From Ectobacillus funiculus (GTDB lineage Bacteria; Bacillota; Bacilli; Bacillales; Bacillaceae_G): a stretch of 43,884 bases of DNA. Under the pieces are notes generated by a model. The model made no database searches. It was given only the letters and a program-made list of their open reading frames with translations, and was not told the DNA's origin. Where the stretch lies: NCBI RefSeq assembly GCF_004138295.1, contig NZ_SCFM01000052.1, positions 1-43,884 on the forward strand. The letters are read 5' to 3'. The position numbers were made by a program, and so were the translations under genes. This document shows positions 15,179 through 23,559 of the stretch, in pieces (positions within the stretch are counted from its first letter, which is position 1; the number at the start of each line of letters is the position of its first letter).

Positions 15179-16750
15179 TTATTCATCAATGTCCTTCTTT
15201 TTAGAAGCCTTTTCCTTACTAAAACGAACCGGATTGCTGGTTCTTAAAAACTGCGGGCGAAGTGCTTGGCTTTTAAATGGGAACCGAAATAAGGCATCTT
15301 TGAAATCCTTTATTCTGAGTGGAAAAACAGGTTCCATAAATGGCAAGCCAAGCGATGTAAGCCGAAGCAAATGAATAAGTAGAAAACAAAATGCGATTGT
15401 TATCCCGAGCAAACCCCATAATTCGGCCATGAAAAGAAACGGAAAACGCATAATCCTAATCGTATTGCTCATTTGGTACACAGGTGTTGTGAAGGAGGCA
15501 AGAGCAGACAGGGCAATAAAAATCAAAAGAACATTGCTCGTAAGACCAGCTTCAACAGATGCTGTCCCGATAACAATACCGCCTACGATGCCGATTGTCT
15601 GGCCGACCTTAGTCGGAAGCCTAGCTCCTGCTTCTCTTAATAGTTCAATCGTTACTTCCAGAAACAATACTTCAAGAACTGGCGGGAAAGGAACAACCCG
15701 CCTTGAGGTAACTAACGTAATTAATAAGTCCTTTGGAATTAATTCATAGTGGTACGTAACCACCGCAACATAAAGAGGTGTAATCAAAATCGAAAACGTA
15801 ACCGCAAATAAACGTATTAACCTGATAAAAGAAGCAAGAATCCAGTTAAGAAAGTAATCTTCAAACGAGTTAAAAAACTCTGTCAAAGTGGTTGGTCCGA
15901 TTAGTGCATGTGGTGAGCCGTCCACTAAAATAACAACTTTCCCTTCTGCCAGGCTGGATGCAACCCGGTCCGGTCTTTCTGTATCAAGCAGTTGCGGAAA
16001 AGGAGAATGCCCGTTGTCTGAGATCATCTGCGTAAAATACGAACTGTCAGCGATTTCGTCCTTTTCAATATCATCAATCCGCTGCTTAACCGTATTGACA
16101 ATTTCTTTATTTATGATTCCGTCGATATAGAGAACGATTACTTTCGTTTTTGATAATTTTCCGACGCAGAATTCTTCCGCTATTAGCTCCTGAATAGGTA
16201 AACGTTTTCGAATCAAGTTCAAGTTTTGCCCAATGGCCTCGACAAATGCTTCTTTAGGGCCAACGACGCTGAATTCAATTTCTGGAGCCGTAACCGATCG
16301 AACAACTTGTTTGGACGCAGAGATAAAGGCAAATTCACTTGTATCTCCTTCAATTGTTAGCATTACATACCCGTTAAGCAGTCTTTGGGGGATATCAGCT
16401 GTGTTGCTTGATAGCTCTACATCCGCAATCGGAAGCAGCTTTTTAACATCGGCTATTTTCCAAAACTCTCCATTAAGTAAAGAGGGGAGGACATTATTGT
16501 CCAGCACTTCTTCTTCAACGAGTGAGGATAGAAAGGTAAAGTGAAATTTTTTTTCTGACTCTTGATTAAGATAGAAAGTTTTTGTGTAATCTCTTGATTT
16601 AGTGAGTTCCTTTTCCCAGTCTTCGATATAATCGTTTGTTTGTATATTTTGTTCTGGTTCACTTTGTTCATCTTTTAGGTAATCTGCTAGGTAGTTTTGG
16701 TTAGGTCTGCGTTTTTTAAGTCTGAATAAATTAAGCATTAGCCACACCAT
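15179..16750 (-). CDS. Spore germination protein, GerAA family
   Basis: 523 residues: an N-terminal cytosolic region (about 1-300) with the GerAA signatures 'SLAEGKVVILVDGSPHALIGPT' region and 'TKVIVLYIDGIINKEIV', then about five membrane helices with 'VVPFPPVLEVLFLEV' and 'KVGQTIGIVGGIVIG'. GerAA assembles into an oligomeric ion channel that opens on germinant binding. First gene of the gerA-like operon. The start is uncertain: ATG 16750 or ATG 16738, both with weak ribosome binding sites. The N-terminus is rich in Lys, Gln and Asn. Confidence 0.94.
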   Translation of the reverse strand: MVWLMLNLFRLKKRRPNQNYLADYLKDEQSEPEQNIQTNDYIEDWEKELTKSRDYTKTFYLNQESEKKFHFTFLSSLVEEEVLDNNVLPSLLNGEFWKIADVKKLLPIADVELSSNTADIPQRLLNGYVMLTIEGDTSEFAFISASKQVVRSVTAPEIEFSVVGPKEAFVEAIGQNLNLIRKRLPIQELIAEEFCVGKLSKTKVIVLYIDGIINKEIVNTVKQRIDDIEKDEIADSSYFTQMISDNGHSPFPQLLDTERPDRVASSLAEGKVVILVDGSPHALIGPTTLTEFFNSFEDYFLNWILASFIRLIRLFAVTFSILITPLYVAVVTYHYELIPKDLLITLVTSRRVVPFPPVLEVLFLEVTIELLREAGARLPTKVGQTIGIVGGIVIGTASVEAGLTSNVLLIFIALSALASFTTPVYQMSNTIRIMRFPFLFMAELWGLLGITIAFCFLLIHLLRLTSLGLPFMEPVFPLRIKDFKDALFRFPFKSQALRPQFLRTSNPVRFSKEKASKKKDIDE

Positions 16751-16797
16751 TTCGAATGTTTGCCTTTATTTTTACCGTAATTGGTAAGATTATCCCG

Positions 16798-16828
16798 TAT
16801 AAATGGGATAGTAATCTTTATTTTTTCA
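16798..16828 (-). promoter_or_regulatory. Candidate sigma-G-type promoter of the gerA-like operon
   Basis: On the minus strand TGAAAA (16828-16823) and CATTTATA (16805-16798) are separated by 17 bp, about 47 bp upstream of the first start codon. This partly fits the sigma-G pattern (GMATR / CATWHTA), the forespore sigma factor that transcribes gerA operons. The -35 match is partial. Confidence 0.35.
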
Positions 16829-16922
16829 TTTCAGCTAATGAAAAAGATTATGTGAAAAAATATGTGATTTGTCGGGCGTTGTCATCAATTGGTGAGGAAA
16901 GATAAATAAGATAACAATGAGT

Positions 16923-16959
16923 AAAGGAGCTTTTCTATAAAGAAAGGCTCCTTTGCTTT
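16923..16959 (+). terminator. Orphan terminator-like hairpin
   Basis: AAAGGAGC ... GCTCCTTT with an inner CTTTTC/GAAAGG pairing, then TGCTTTT. No plus-strand gene lies upstream within reach. Confidence 0.45.
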
Positions 16960-16974
16960 TGGAGGTATATGTAT

Positions 16975-17413
16975 ATAACACGCAGGACTTCCACGGCTTT
17001 TGTTAGCTAGGCGTGAAGCCCGTTATGTAAGGTATCAGAACAGGTTATAAATATGTGCTACTAATGAATTTAGGAGGACTTGTAATAAACATTTTCCACA
17101 TTCCTTTCTGAGTGAGCAAAAAGCGTGAAAAAGGCATTTGGAGGCAACTTCATTTTAACTCGTAGGTTTGAAAAGTGAAAATAACAAGTCATTATTTTGC
17201 TGAAAAAGAAAATAGGTGTAATAGTTGATTCAAAGGCATCTCAAAAGGGGTGCCTTTTTGGGGTACAAAACCATTCCCGTAATCATCTTCTAACTAATTA
17301 CAGCAAGATTTGGAAAGTCTAACTAACCCCATTTTGATATCTTATTATTATTCAAAATAACTTTACGAACGAGAAAGGAGCATAAACGAGAGTGTAATCA
17401 CTTTAAAGTGAAA
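16975..17413. other. Gene-free region before the AraC regulator
   Basis: Holds an imperfect inverted repeat at 16975-17026 (ATAAC...CTTC.ACG / CGTGAAG...GTTAT), a small hairpin AAAGGCA/TGCCTTTTT at 17232-17260 that may end transcription on the plus strand, and otherwise A/T-rich sequence. No ORF with a ribosome binding site was seen. Confidence 0.4.
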
Positions 17414-18283
17414 TTAAAAATCTGAATCAATCGGTAGTTTTTTGATAGGTGTATATATGTGGTAGGCGGAATCAAGATTGTGAATATTATCAAAAGCTTG
17501 AATGAGTTCGATATGTGAATTCTCAGTTTCCCGCTTTGAGATCTTTAAAAACCTTGCAAAATCAGTGACGAGGACGTCTCCTATGTCAAGTAAATCACCA
17601 AAATATTTAAATTTAGCACAAAAGAGCTGCGGTATATCAACGGTAAAATAATAGGGCTTATCTATTTGTATATCATATGGAATTCCGAAAAGAACCTTGA
17701 AACGGGTTGAATTTGGCTGGCAGTCTGAATAAATGACATAACATGGACCATTTATTGTCTTATCAATGTTATCTAATAGCATTTTTGAATGAGAGCGGAT
17801 CTTCGTTTTGTAATCATCAGTTGCAAGATCAACTTCAAAGGCTATGCCACTGACCCTGATTGTTTTGAACTCCGTTAGGGTGAAATCGGTGACAATATCA
17901 CCATTGATGTTTTTAATGGGTCTTTTAACTACTGAAGGTATTGGCATTTGAGATATGGTCGTATCCTTAACTCTAAGAGAGCTTGGTGCTATACCATATT
18001 GGTGTTTGAAGGCACGGGTGAAGGATGCTTGAGTTCCGAAGTTTAGCCGATAAGCAATATCTGTTAGAGATAAGGTGTCGTTTTGAATGAATTGTAGTGA
18101 TGCATTCAATCTTCTGGACAGTATGTAATTGTTTAATGAACAACCCATCATGGCAGAAAAAAGTCTATGAAAATAGTATTTTGACATGTTGAAGGTATTC
18201 GCAACAGAATCCAATGATAAAGGTTGTTGAATATTGTTTTCAATATATAGCAAGGCATCCTTAATTACATCATAATGGTCCAT
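17414..18283 (-). CDS. AraC family regulator with GyrI-like effector domain
   Basis: 289 residues. Two helix-turn-helix motifs at the N-terminus (about 8-105): 'LSLDSVANTFNMSKYYFHRL' and 'LTDIAYRLNFGTQASFTRAF', the latter followed by 'HQYGIAPSSLR'. The C-terminal half (about 130-285) has the SRPBCC/GyrI-like (AraC_E_bind) layout seen in BltR/Rob-type regulators that sense small amphipathic compounds. ATG 18283 has AAGGAG. It is divergent from the DUF4386 membrane protein with 91 nt between them, so it probably controls that gene. Confidence 0.9.
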   Translation of the reverse strand: MDHYDVIKDALLYIENNIQQPLSLDSVANTFNMSKYYFHRLFSAMMGCSLNNYILSRRLNASLQFIQNDTLSLTDIAYRLNFGTQASFTRAFKHQYGIAPSSLRVKDTTISQMPIPSVVKRPIKNINGDIVTDFTLTEFKTIRVSGIAFEVDLATDDYKTKIRSHSKMLLDNIDKTINGPCYVIYSDCQPNSTRFKVLFGIPYDIQIDKPYYFTVDIPQLFCAKFKYFGDLLDIGDVLVTDFARFLKISKRETENSHIELIQAFDNIHNLDSAYHIYTPIKKLPIDSDF

Positions 18284-18374
18284 AATAACTCCTTATATCA
18301 ATGTTTTTATGATCCTCATAACCAGTATAACATAGGAAATTCAATTGGTAGTTATTTCAAGGGGGGTAAAGATC

Positions 18375-19073
18375 ATGACAAGAGACAGAATGAATGGAAT
18401 TATCATCGGCATTTTATATATAGCAGCTGCGGTCACTTCGGTCATAGCTGTTGTCTTTTATCAGCCGATATTGTCAGAGCAATGGTATATGTCCGTAGCA
18501 AATGGATTTCAAACGAAGATTTTGCTCGGTGTAATGAATGATTTTTTACTTGTAGTGACAGCTATTGGGACAGCAGTCATGCTGTTTCCTTATCTTCGCC
18601 GTTGGAATGAGCATATTGCATTAGGGTATCTTTGCTTTCGATTTATGGAAGCTGTTTTTATTGCAATAGGCTTAGTAAGTATATTAGGTTTATTACATCT
18701 TAGTACACATTATGAAGCAGACAGTTTAACAGGTGAAGAAAATCTTCTTACTATCGGTTTAATGTTGCAGGCCTTTTATCGTTGGACTTCTATGTTAGGT
18801 CCAAATCTCATGTTAGGCTTAAATACGATCATGTATAGTTATTTACTTTTTAGAACAGGCTTAGTGCCCAAAACGTTAGCGCTATTTGGGATGATTACAG
18901 CTGCCCTTGTATTTATAGCCGGTTTATTAGAAATGTTTGGTGCAGTAGAGCCTTTCTCTACGACAAAGGGACTCATTGCTCTACCTGTGGGCGTTTATGA
19001 GATGAGCTTGGCAGTCTGGTTGATTGTGAAGGGATTTCATAAACAAAAGCTTGAAAAACTAAAAGTGAATTAG
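18375..19073 (+). CDS. DUF4386 domain integral membrane protein
   Basis: 232 residues from ATG 18375, with GGGGGGT seven bases upstream. About six membrane helices; the opening 'MNGIIIGILYIAAAVTSVIAV' and 'LMLGLNTIMYSYLLFRTGLV' match the DUF4386 family, whose function is unknown. Divergent from the AraC/GyrI-like regulator. The repeat copy C follows 34 nt after the stop. Confidence 0.85.
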   Translation: MTRDRMNGIIIGILYIAAAVTSVIAVVFYQPILSEQWYMSVANGFQTKILLGVMNDFLLVVTAIGTAVMLFPYLRRWNEHIALGYLCFRFMEAVFIAIGLVSILGLLHLSTHYEADSLTGEENLLTIGLMLQAFYRWTSMLGPNLMLGLNTIMYSYLLFRTGLVPKTLALFGMITAALVFIAGLLEMFGAVEPFSTTKGLIALPVGVYEMSLAVWLIVKGFHKQKLEKLKVN

Positions 19074-19106
19074 TGTTTTCAAATCTATTAATGATGATGT
19101 AAATTT

Positions 19107-19242
19107 TTACACTGTAAAAAAGGATAAATTTCTAGCTGGAAGCCAATTCGACGTAGTGAGAAATTTGAGGAATACAGTATAAGTGCAACTACGCCTCTGT
19201 CTTCGCCCAAGGGCAGGGCTTGCTAATCGGCGAGTTTTCTTT
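19107..19242 (+). repeat. Dispersed 130-140 bp repeat, copy C
   Basis: TTACACTGTAAAAAAGGATA start, GCAACTACGCCTCTGTCTTC core, end hairpin CTTGCTAATCGGCGAG (one C-G pair replaced by T-G) and TTTTCTTT. Lies between the DUF4386 gene and the histidine kinase. Confidence 0.92.
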
Positions 19243-19397
19243 AACAAGAGAAATAATTGACAGATTATTGCCAAAAATAGAAAAATATAATATATTTATT
19301 ATGGATATAGAGTTGATGCTCTGTTCTAATTGGAAAATTGAAGTAAGTAGTGAAATCTAAAATGGTAACGAATTCTAGAAATGTACGCTAGATTTTA

Positions 19398-19447
19398 AAG
19401 CCACAGTAAGAAGCAGGGAATCATCTGCTCTTATTGTGGCTTTTTTA
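19398..19447 (+). terminator. Terminator hairpin in the histidine kinase leader
   Basis: AAAGCCAC-(3)-AAGA-(1)-GCAG ... CTGC-(1)-CTT-(3)-GTGGCTTT followed by TTTT. The T run ends about 32 nt before the kinase start codon and just upstream of its ribosome binding site. It may simply end upstream transcripts, or act as an attenuator. Confidence 0.75.
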
Positions 19448-19478
19448 TTTCATTAAATTAGGAAAGGAGATCTGCCTT

Positions 19479-20609
19479 ATGGTTATGCATGGAACTAATC
19501 AGAAAAGTGCCCTTTTAAAAGCATATAGAGATACGAACATGAATCAGGACTTCTCAATTCTATCCCAAAATCATGATGCGTTTCTATTAATTGACTTGCA
19601 AGGGAAGGTTGAATATGCCAGCCATGCTTGTGAACCACTATTAGGTTATTCAGGAGATCCCCTACAGCAATTAACATTACATAAACTGTTTATCTCGGAC
19701 TTTTTAAATCAAGCGCATACCTTCTTTAAAGGCAGAGAACAGGAGAAACTTGATAATTTTGATGCTCAGGTACAAGTGAACGACGAAGGTATCTTAGATG
19801 TTAATGTTACCTCCATTCCCATTTTCTTTGAAAAAGCTTTTCTTGGCTCGTATCTAGTCTTAAAGGATATTACATCCATCAAACAAAATAGGCTTACGAT
19901 GGAACATGAAAAAGAATATCATACTTTAATTAGTAGTTTGTTCCGCGTATCGGAGAAACAAGCTACTGCTGCGCAGCTGGCAGCCGGGATTGCCCATGAG
20001 ATCCGCAATCCAATTACAGCTATCAAAGGCTTTCTACAATTATTAACGGGAGAAAACGTTGGTAATAAAATTTATTTCGAAATTATGCATTCTGAGATTG
20101 ACCGAATTGAAGCAATTCTAAAGGAGTTAATGGTGCTCGCCAAACCATCCAAGCAAAAATATGAAAGAGTAAATCTTCAAGCTTTATTAGATCAAGTTGT
20201 TACCTTAATGACATCACAGGCCCTTTTAAATACTATTCAAATAGAAACACAATTCGATTTTACCAATCGATGGATTTTAGGTGATAGTGACCGATTGAAG
20301 CAAGTTTTTATTAATTATATAAAAAATGCAATTGAAGCTATGCCTAATGGGGGAGTGCTGCGAATACATGGGAGTTCCCCTGCTGATGGGCAGGTTCGAA
20401 TCAGCGTCATCGATCAGGGTTCCGGAATCCCGTCCGAGATTCTTAAGCAAATTGGCAAGCCCTTTTTTACAACAAAAGAAAACGGAACAGGACTTGGCAT
20501 GCTAGTCAGCTGGCAAATTATCAAGGAGCATAAAGGGGACATATACATAGAGAGTGATTCAAAAGGAACCTCCATTCATGTAAAATTACCTTTATTATCA
20601 CAAGAATGA
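19479..20609 (+). CDS. PAS-domain sensor histidine kinase (sporulation-kinase-like)
   Basis: 376 residues from ATG 19479 (GGAAAGGAGA at 19461-19470); ATG 19485 is an alternative. No membrane segment. A PAS domain (about 25-135) with 'HDAFLLIDLQGKVEYASHAC' is followed by a HisKA domain with 'GIAHEIRNPITAIKGF' (phospho-acceptor H173) and a complete HATPase: N-box 'NYIKNAIEAMPNGG', G1 'DQGSGIP', F-box and G2 'PFFTTKENGTGLGM'. The layout resembles the soluble or PAS-type Kin kinases of Bacilli that feed the Spo0A phosphorelay, but no response regulator is adjacent. Followed by two DUF2294-type genes on the same strand. Confidence 0.9.
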   Translation: MVMHGTNQKSALLKAYRDTNMNQDFSILSQNHDAFLLIDLQGKVEYASHACEPLLGYSGDPLQQLTLHKLFISDFLNQAHTFFKGREQEKLDNFDAQVQVNDEGILDVNVTSIPIFFEKAFLGSYLVLKDITSIKQNRLTMEHEKEYHTLISSLFRVSEKQATAAQLAAGIAHEIRNPITAIKGFLQLLTGENVGNKIYFEIMHSEIDRIEAILKELMVLAKPSKQKYERVNLQALLDQVVTLMTSQALLNTIQIETQFDFTNRWILGDSDRLKQVFINYIKNAIEAMPNGGVLRIHGSSPADGQVRISVIDQGSGIPSEILKQIGKPFFTTKENGTGLGMLVSWQIIKEHKGDIYIESDSKGTSIHVKLPLLSQE

Positions 20610-20793
20610 AGCTTCATTTACTAATTTTTATCTGAATGTGTTGTTATCCTTTGGAAATGATGTTAGAATGAATTTTGTCTAATGTCTTGCAGTCATTAGT
20701 TATCTTATTCTGTTCAAAAGTATCATTTTAAATAAACACTATCTTATTGTGATGGTAAATGGTAGAAGCTATTTTTATAGTCGTCTTAACCGT

Positions 20794-20832
20794 GGCCTAA
20801 CTTCCTATTTGTGAAGTTAGGCCTTTTTATTT
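20794..20832 (+). terminator. Terminator hairpin in the leader of the first DUF2294 gene
   Basis: Perfect 11-bp stem GGCCTAACTTC - CTATTTGT - GAAGTTAGGCC followed by TTTTTATTTTTT. It lies 185 nt after the kinase stop but only about 20 nt before the next start codon. Confidence 0.85.
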
Positions 20833-20850
20833 TTTATAAGGGGGATTTGA

Positions 20851-21543
20851 ATGGTTGTAACTCAAGAAGATTTGCTATCTGTTAGTAGTTCTTTCAGTAG
20901 AATAATCAAGCGCGGAATCGGAAAAGGACCTGAAGCCTGTTATACAGTGCTAAAAGCAAACCGATTATACGTTTATATCCGTAATTTTATGACACCTGCT
21001 GAAGAAATCTTAACTGACAAAAAGGAATATAATTTAGTAATAAGATATCGGTCCTCTGTTATAGCAGCTTTGTCCGATGAGTTATTACAAGAAGCATCAC
21101 AACTTTTAGGAATTCCCTTTGAATCCTTTTATCAAGATTGGAACTATAATACTAACTCTGGCATTTTACTGCTGGTGAATAATGACTTCAATCCTGACGT
21201 GAAGATAGATGAAAGTTTCGAGAGGAAGTTATTTCCGTTAGTTCGAATGGTAGGTTCACAGCTACATAAAATCCCGAGTGGGCTCAAGATTGTCAAGTAT
21301 ACCCGTAATATCTGTGTAGTTGAATCTAAAGGAATTATGCTTCCACTGGAACACTTACTTTTAGAACAAGGAAATATAGAGTTACTATTAACCCATGCTG
21401 CAGAAATTAAAAAGGGATACATTCAGCATAGAGAATTATTTGAAGAAGCATTTAATGGATTGATTGAGGACTTATTCATGATGTGGGATTATAAACAAAA
21501 TAAAAGCTATTTGATTTTTAGCTTTAACAAGGTTTATACCTGA
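20851..21543 (+). CDS. DUF2294-type protein, paralogue 1
   Basis: 230 residues, soluble; GGGGGA lies upstream of ATG 20851. The N-terminal half carries 'GIGKGPEACYTVLKANRLYV', 'YIRNFMTPAEEIL' and 'FYQDWNYNTNSGILLL', which I associate with the DUF2294 family. The C-terminal half seems to be a diverged second copy: 'IVKYTRNICVVESKGIMLPL' and 'LFMMWDYKQNKSYLIFSF' echo the first-half motifs. Function unknown. The gene after it encodes a same-length paralogue. Its place behind a PAS kinase suggests a signalling or sporulation-linked role, which is inference. Confidence 0.75.
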   Translation: MVVTQEDLLSVSSSFSRIIKRGIGKGPEACYTVLKANRLYVYIRNFMTPAEEILTDKKEYNLVIRYRSSVIAALSDELLQEASQLLGIPFESFYQDWNYNTNSGILLLVNNDFNPDVKIDESFERKLFPLVRMVGSQLHKIPSGLKIVKYTRNICVVESKGIMLPLEHLLLEQGNIELLLTHAAEIKKGYIQHRELFEEAFNGLIEDLFMMWDYKQNKSYLIFSFNKVYT

Positions 21544-21556
21544 ATAGTAAAAATCT

Positions 21557-21594
21557 TACTGCCTGGACATGATAATGTAAGGCAGTATTTTTTT
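21557..21594 (+). terminator. Terminator hairpin between the two DUF2294 genes
   Basis: TACTGCCT-(2)-ACAT-GATA-ATGT-(1)-AGGCAGTA followed by TTTTTTT. It lies 13 nt after the first gene and its T run ends about 30 nt before the second gene's start, leaving little room for a promoter. Confidence 0.85.
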
Positions 21595-21624
21595 GCCTTT
21601 GTCGAAAGCGAGGTTGAACCACTT

Positions 21625-22317
21625 ATGTCATCGCCACTACAGCAAAAATTAATGGATATAAGCAGCCTAACCAGCAAATTGTTAAGAAAAAATTTTGGCC
21701 GTGGTCCGGAAGCTTGCTATGCTTATGCAAATGAGCAATTTTTAGTTTTTTACATACGAGGATTCATGTCTCCATTGGAGTCTATTTTGCTGGAGAACGG
21801 TAATCCCGATAACATCGATATTTCTCGGAATATAGTTATGAAAACGGTCCTTAATCAATTGAAGGGTATTATTGAACTGGAATTTGAACAGGATGTCGAA
21901 TGTTTTTACCATGATTGGAACTATCCGCAAAATACAGGGATGATAACAGTTCAATTTGAAGGTGATATCACTAAACAAGTCCATCAGGATAATGGTTCTA
22001 TTGATTTGAAACCATTAATTGCTGAGGTGGAAAGAATTAGTATTTTGGTACAGAAAAAACCTGAGAAAACCGAGGCATTCTTTATCTCTCCAAAGATGTA
22101 TTTGGTAAAACGGGATGGAATTTTAGTTCAAATTGAAAAGCAGTTAATCATAAAGGGATATGAACAGACACTCATGGTTACCAAGGATGAGCTAGAAAAG
22201 TCATATTTACATCGTGATAGCCGCTTTGAAGAAATCTTTAGGAATCCTGTCGCAGATATTTTTGTGGATTGGGACTTTAATGAAGATAGGAGTATTATGT
22301 GTTTTGTTCTCAAGTAA
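21625..22317 (+). CDS. DUF2294-type protein, paralogue 2
   Basis: 230 residues, same length and architecture as paralogue 1. Shared motifs: 'FGRGPEACYAYANEQFLVFY', 'IRGFMSPLESIL', 'FYHDWNYPQNTGMITV' and at the end 'DIFVDWDFNEDRSIMCFVL'. The internal half-repeat is again visible (DWNY near residue 96 and DWDF near 215). The ribosome binding site GCGAGG is weak and 11 nt from ATG 21625. Function unknown. With no obvious promoter after the preceding terminator, expression may depend on read-through. Confidence 0.75.
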   Translation: MSSPLQQKLMDISSLTSKLLRKNFGRGPEACYAYANEQFLVFYIRGFMSPLESILLENGNPDNIDISRNIVMKTVLNQLKGIIELEFEQDVECFYHDWNYPQNTGMITVQFEGDITKQVHQDNGSIDLKPLIAEVERISILVQKKPEKTEAFFISPKMYLVKRDGILVQIEKQLIIKGYEQTLMVTKDELEKSYLHRDSRFEEIFRNPVADIFVDWDFNEDRSIMCFVLK

Positions 22318-22410
22318 GCACTGAAAGGGGTAGAAAGATGGGCGGTTTGGGAGAACATTGGAAAGGACATTCCTGCACAATAGCAGCTCGATGGAATCTT
22401 ACCTGAAAAT

Positions 22411-22510
22411 GAGAATTATTGATATCTTTGTTGATTGGGATTTCGAGCCTGATAAAAGCTAGATTGTTTTGATCACCAATCCAAAAGAATTGAAGGGTAA
22501 AGACAATTGA
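22411..22510 (+). pseudogene. Third DUF2294-type copy, decayed C-terminal scrap
   Basis: One frame encodes RIIDIFVDWDFEPDKS, an in-frame TAG, then IVLITNPKELKGKDN and TGA. The first part matches the C-terminus of paralogue 2 ('VADIFVDWDFNEDRS'), and the sequence past the TAG fits the expected following strand. About 90 bp upstream has no usable frame. A degraded third tandem copy is the simplest reading. Confidence 0.6.
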
Positions 22511-22550
22511 AATAAAGTGAATTTTGTATAGTAAGCCATTTGAGTGGATG

Positions 22551-22607
22551 AGTAAAGAAGACCCTCTCAAAGGTCATTTAAATATATTGGAGAGGGTCTT
22601 CTTTACT
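22551..22607. terminator. 18-bp perfect hairpin between convergent genes
   Basis: AGTAAAGAAGACCCTCTC pairs perfectly with GAGAGGGTCTTCTTTACT around a 21-nt A/T-rich loop; ten bases from the CPBP protease stop and downstream of the DUF2294 set. Likely a bidirectional terminator. Confidence 0.75.
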
Positions 22608-22616
22608 TTTGAAAAT

Positions 22617-23543
22617 CTATCTACTGATAATTTCATTTTCAACAGGTGCCATATTGGGATTATTTTGTATATATCCAAGACTGCCGCGAGTAAAGACAAT
22701 AATTAGTAAAGCTAGAGCCCCAAATCCGATAAGGAAGGGTAAATCTGTGCGAGTCAAAATGGGTACTGAGAGATTTGATTGCAGTGTGCTAAAGGCATTA
22801 ATGCTGGTGTGCAGCAAGATAGCGATAAATAGACTGCCCTGTGTATGATTGAAGACCCAAGTAAAAATGATTAAAATAGCTATACACAACACGATAAAGA
22901 TTGGTAAATTGATATAAAAAATAGCTAAGCCAGTTCCGGGACCGCCCCTTTGAGGTGCTGTTAAGAAATGCGGTAAATGCCATAAGGCCCACAGAACCCC
23001 CATGAATAAAGATGCTTTCAATGCTCCATATCTTGATTGCATTCGCGGTAAGGCAAAACCGCGCCACCCTATTTCCTCAGACAATGGCCCGCCAAAAAAG
23101 AAAATAAGCATAAATTGTATAAGGTATCCTACAAAGTATGAAGACGTTAGGCCGTGGAAATCCGGCAGTGTTCCACCGTTTAAGACAATGATCCCTAGAA
23201 ACATCACCGCAGGAATTCCGATAAGAATGAATAGGTACCATTTCAATCCAGCTTTGACTTGCTTCAAGCCTTTTCTTACATTTTGCCAGGCTTCTTTTCC
23301 TCCTATAATACGATGCATAATATACGAAGCCAATAACGGACCGGCAAATGAATTAAGCGCAAAGGAAACGGCAAACGCTTTAGTATTGGGCAAGATATTC
23401 CATTGTGATAAGATATAAGGAATTAATGTAATCCATGAGAATCCATATGACATGACAAAGAATGAGATCAATGGCCGAGAAGCTAGCAATTTCTTTAGGC
23501 CCGACGATGATGTTTGTTCGGCTCCTAACAACGAATTCAACAT
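22617..23543 (-). CDS. CPBP family intramembrane glutamic endopeptidase (CAAX/Abi type)
   Basis: 308 residues, about eight membrane helices. All CPBP motifs are present: 'SEEIGWRGFALPRM' (E156-E157, motif 1), 'WALWHLPHFL' (motif 2) and 'LLHTSINAF' (motif 3). Related to Rce1-type proteases and bacteriocin self-immunity proteins; the bacterial substrate is usually unknown. ATG 23543 follows GAAGGGGGTGG. It lies 16 nt downstream of the frameshifted CcdC-like gene, so the two form an operon, divergent from a two-component system that may control them. Confidence 0.9.
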   Translation of the reverse strand: MLNSLLGAEQTSSSGLKKLLASRPLISFFVMSYGFSWITLIPYILSQWNILPNTKAFAVSFALNSFAGPLLASYIMHRIIGGKEAWQNVRKGLKQVKAGLKWYLFILIGIPAVMFLGIIVLNGGTLPDFHGLTSSYFVGYLIQFMLIFFFGGPLSEEIGWRGFALPRMQSRYGALKASLFMGVLWALWHLPHFLTAPQRGGPGTGLAIFYINLPIFIVLCIAILIIFTWVFNHTQGSLFIAILLHTSINAFSTLQSNLSVPILTRTDLPFLIGFGALALLIIVFTRGSLGYIQNNPNMAPVENEIISR

Positions 23544-23559
23544 AAACCACCCCCTTCAA

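Noticed and set aside
19243-19478. Known riboswitch or T-box in the kinase leader
   Set aside because: No conserved riboswitch or T-box sequence (such as the AGGGTGG T-box motif or S-box elements) was found; only a terminator hairpin and a weak AAATCTA/TAGATTT pairing are present.
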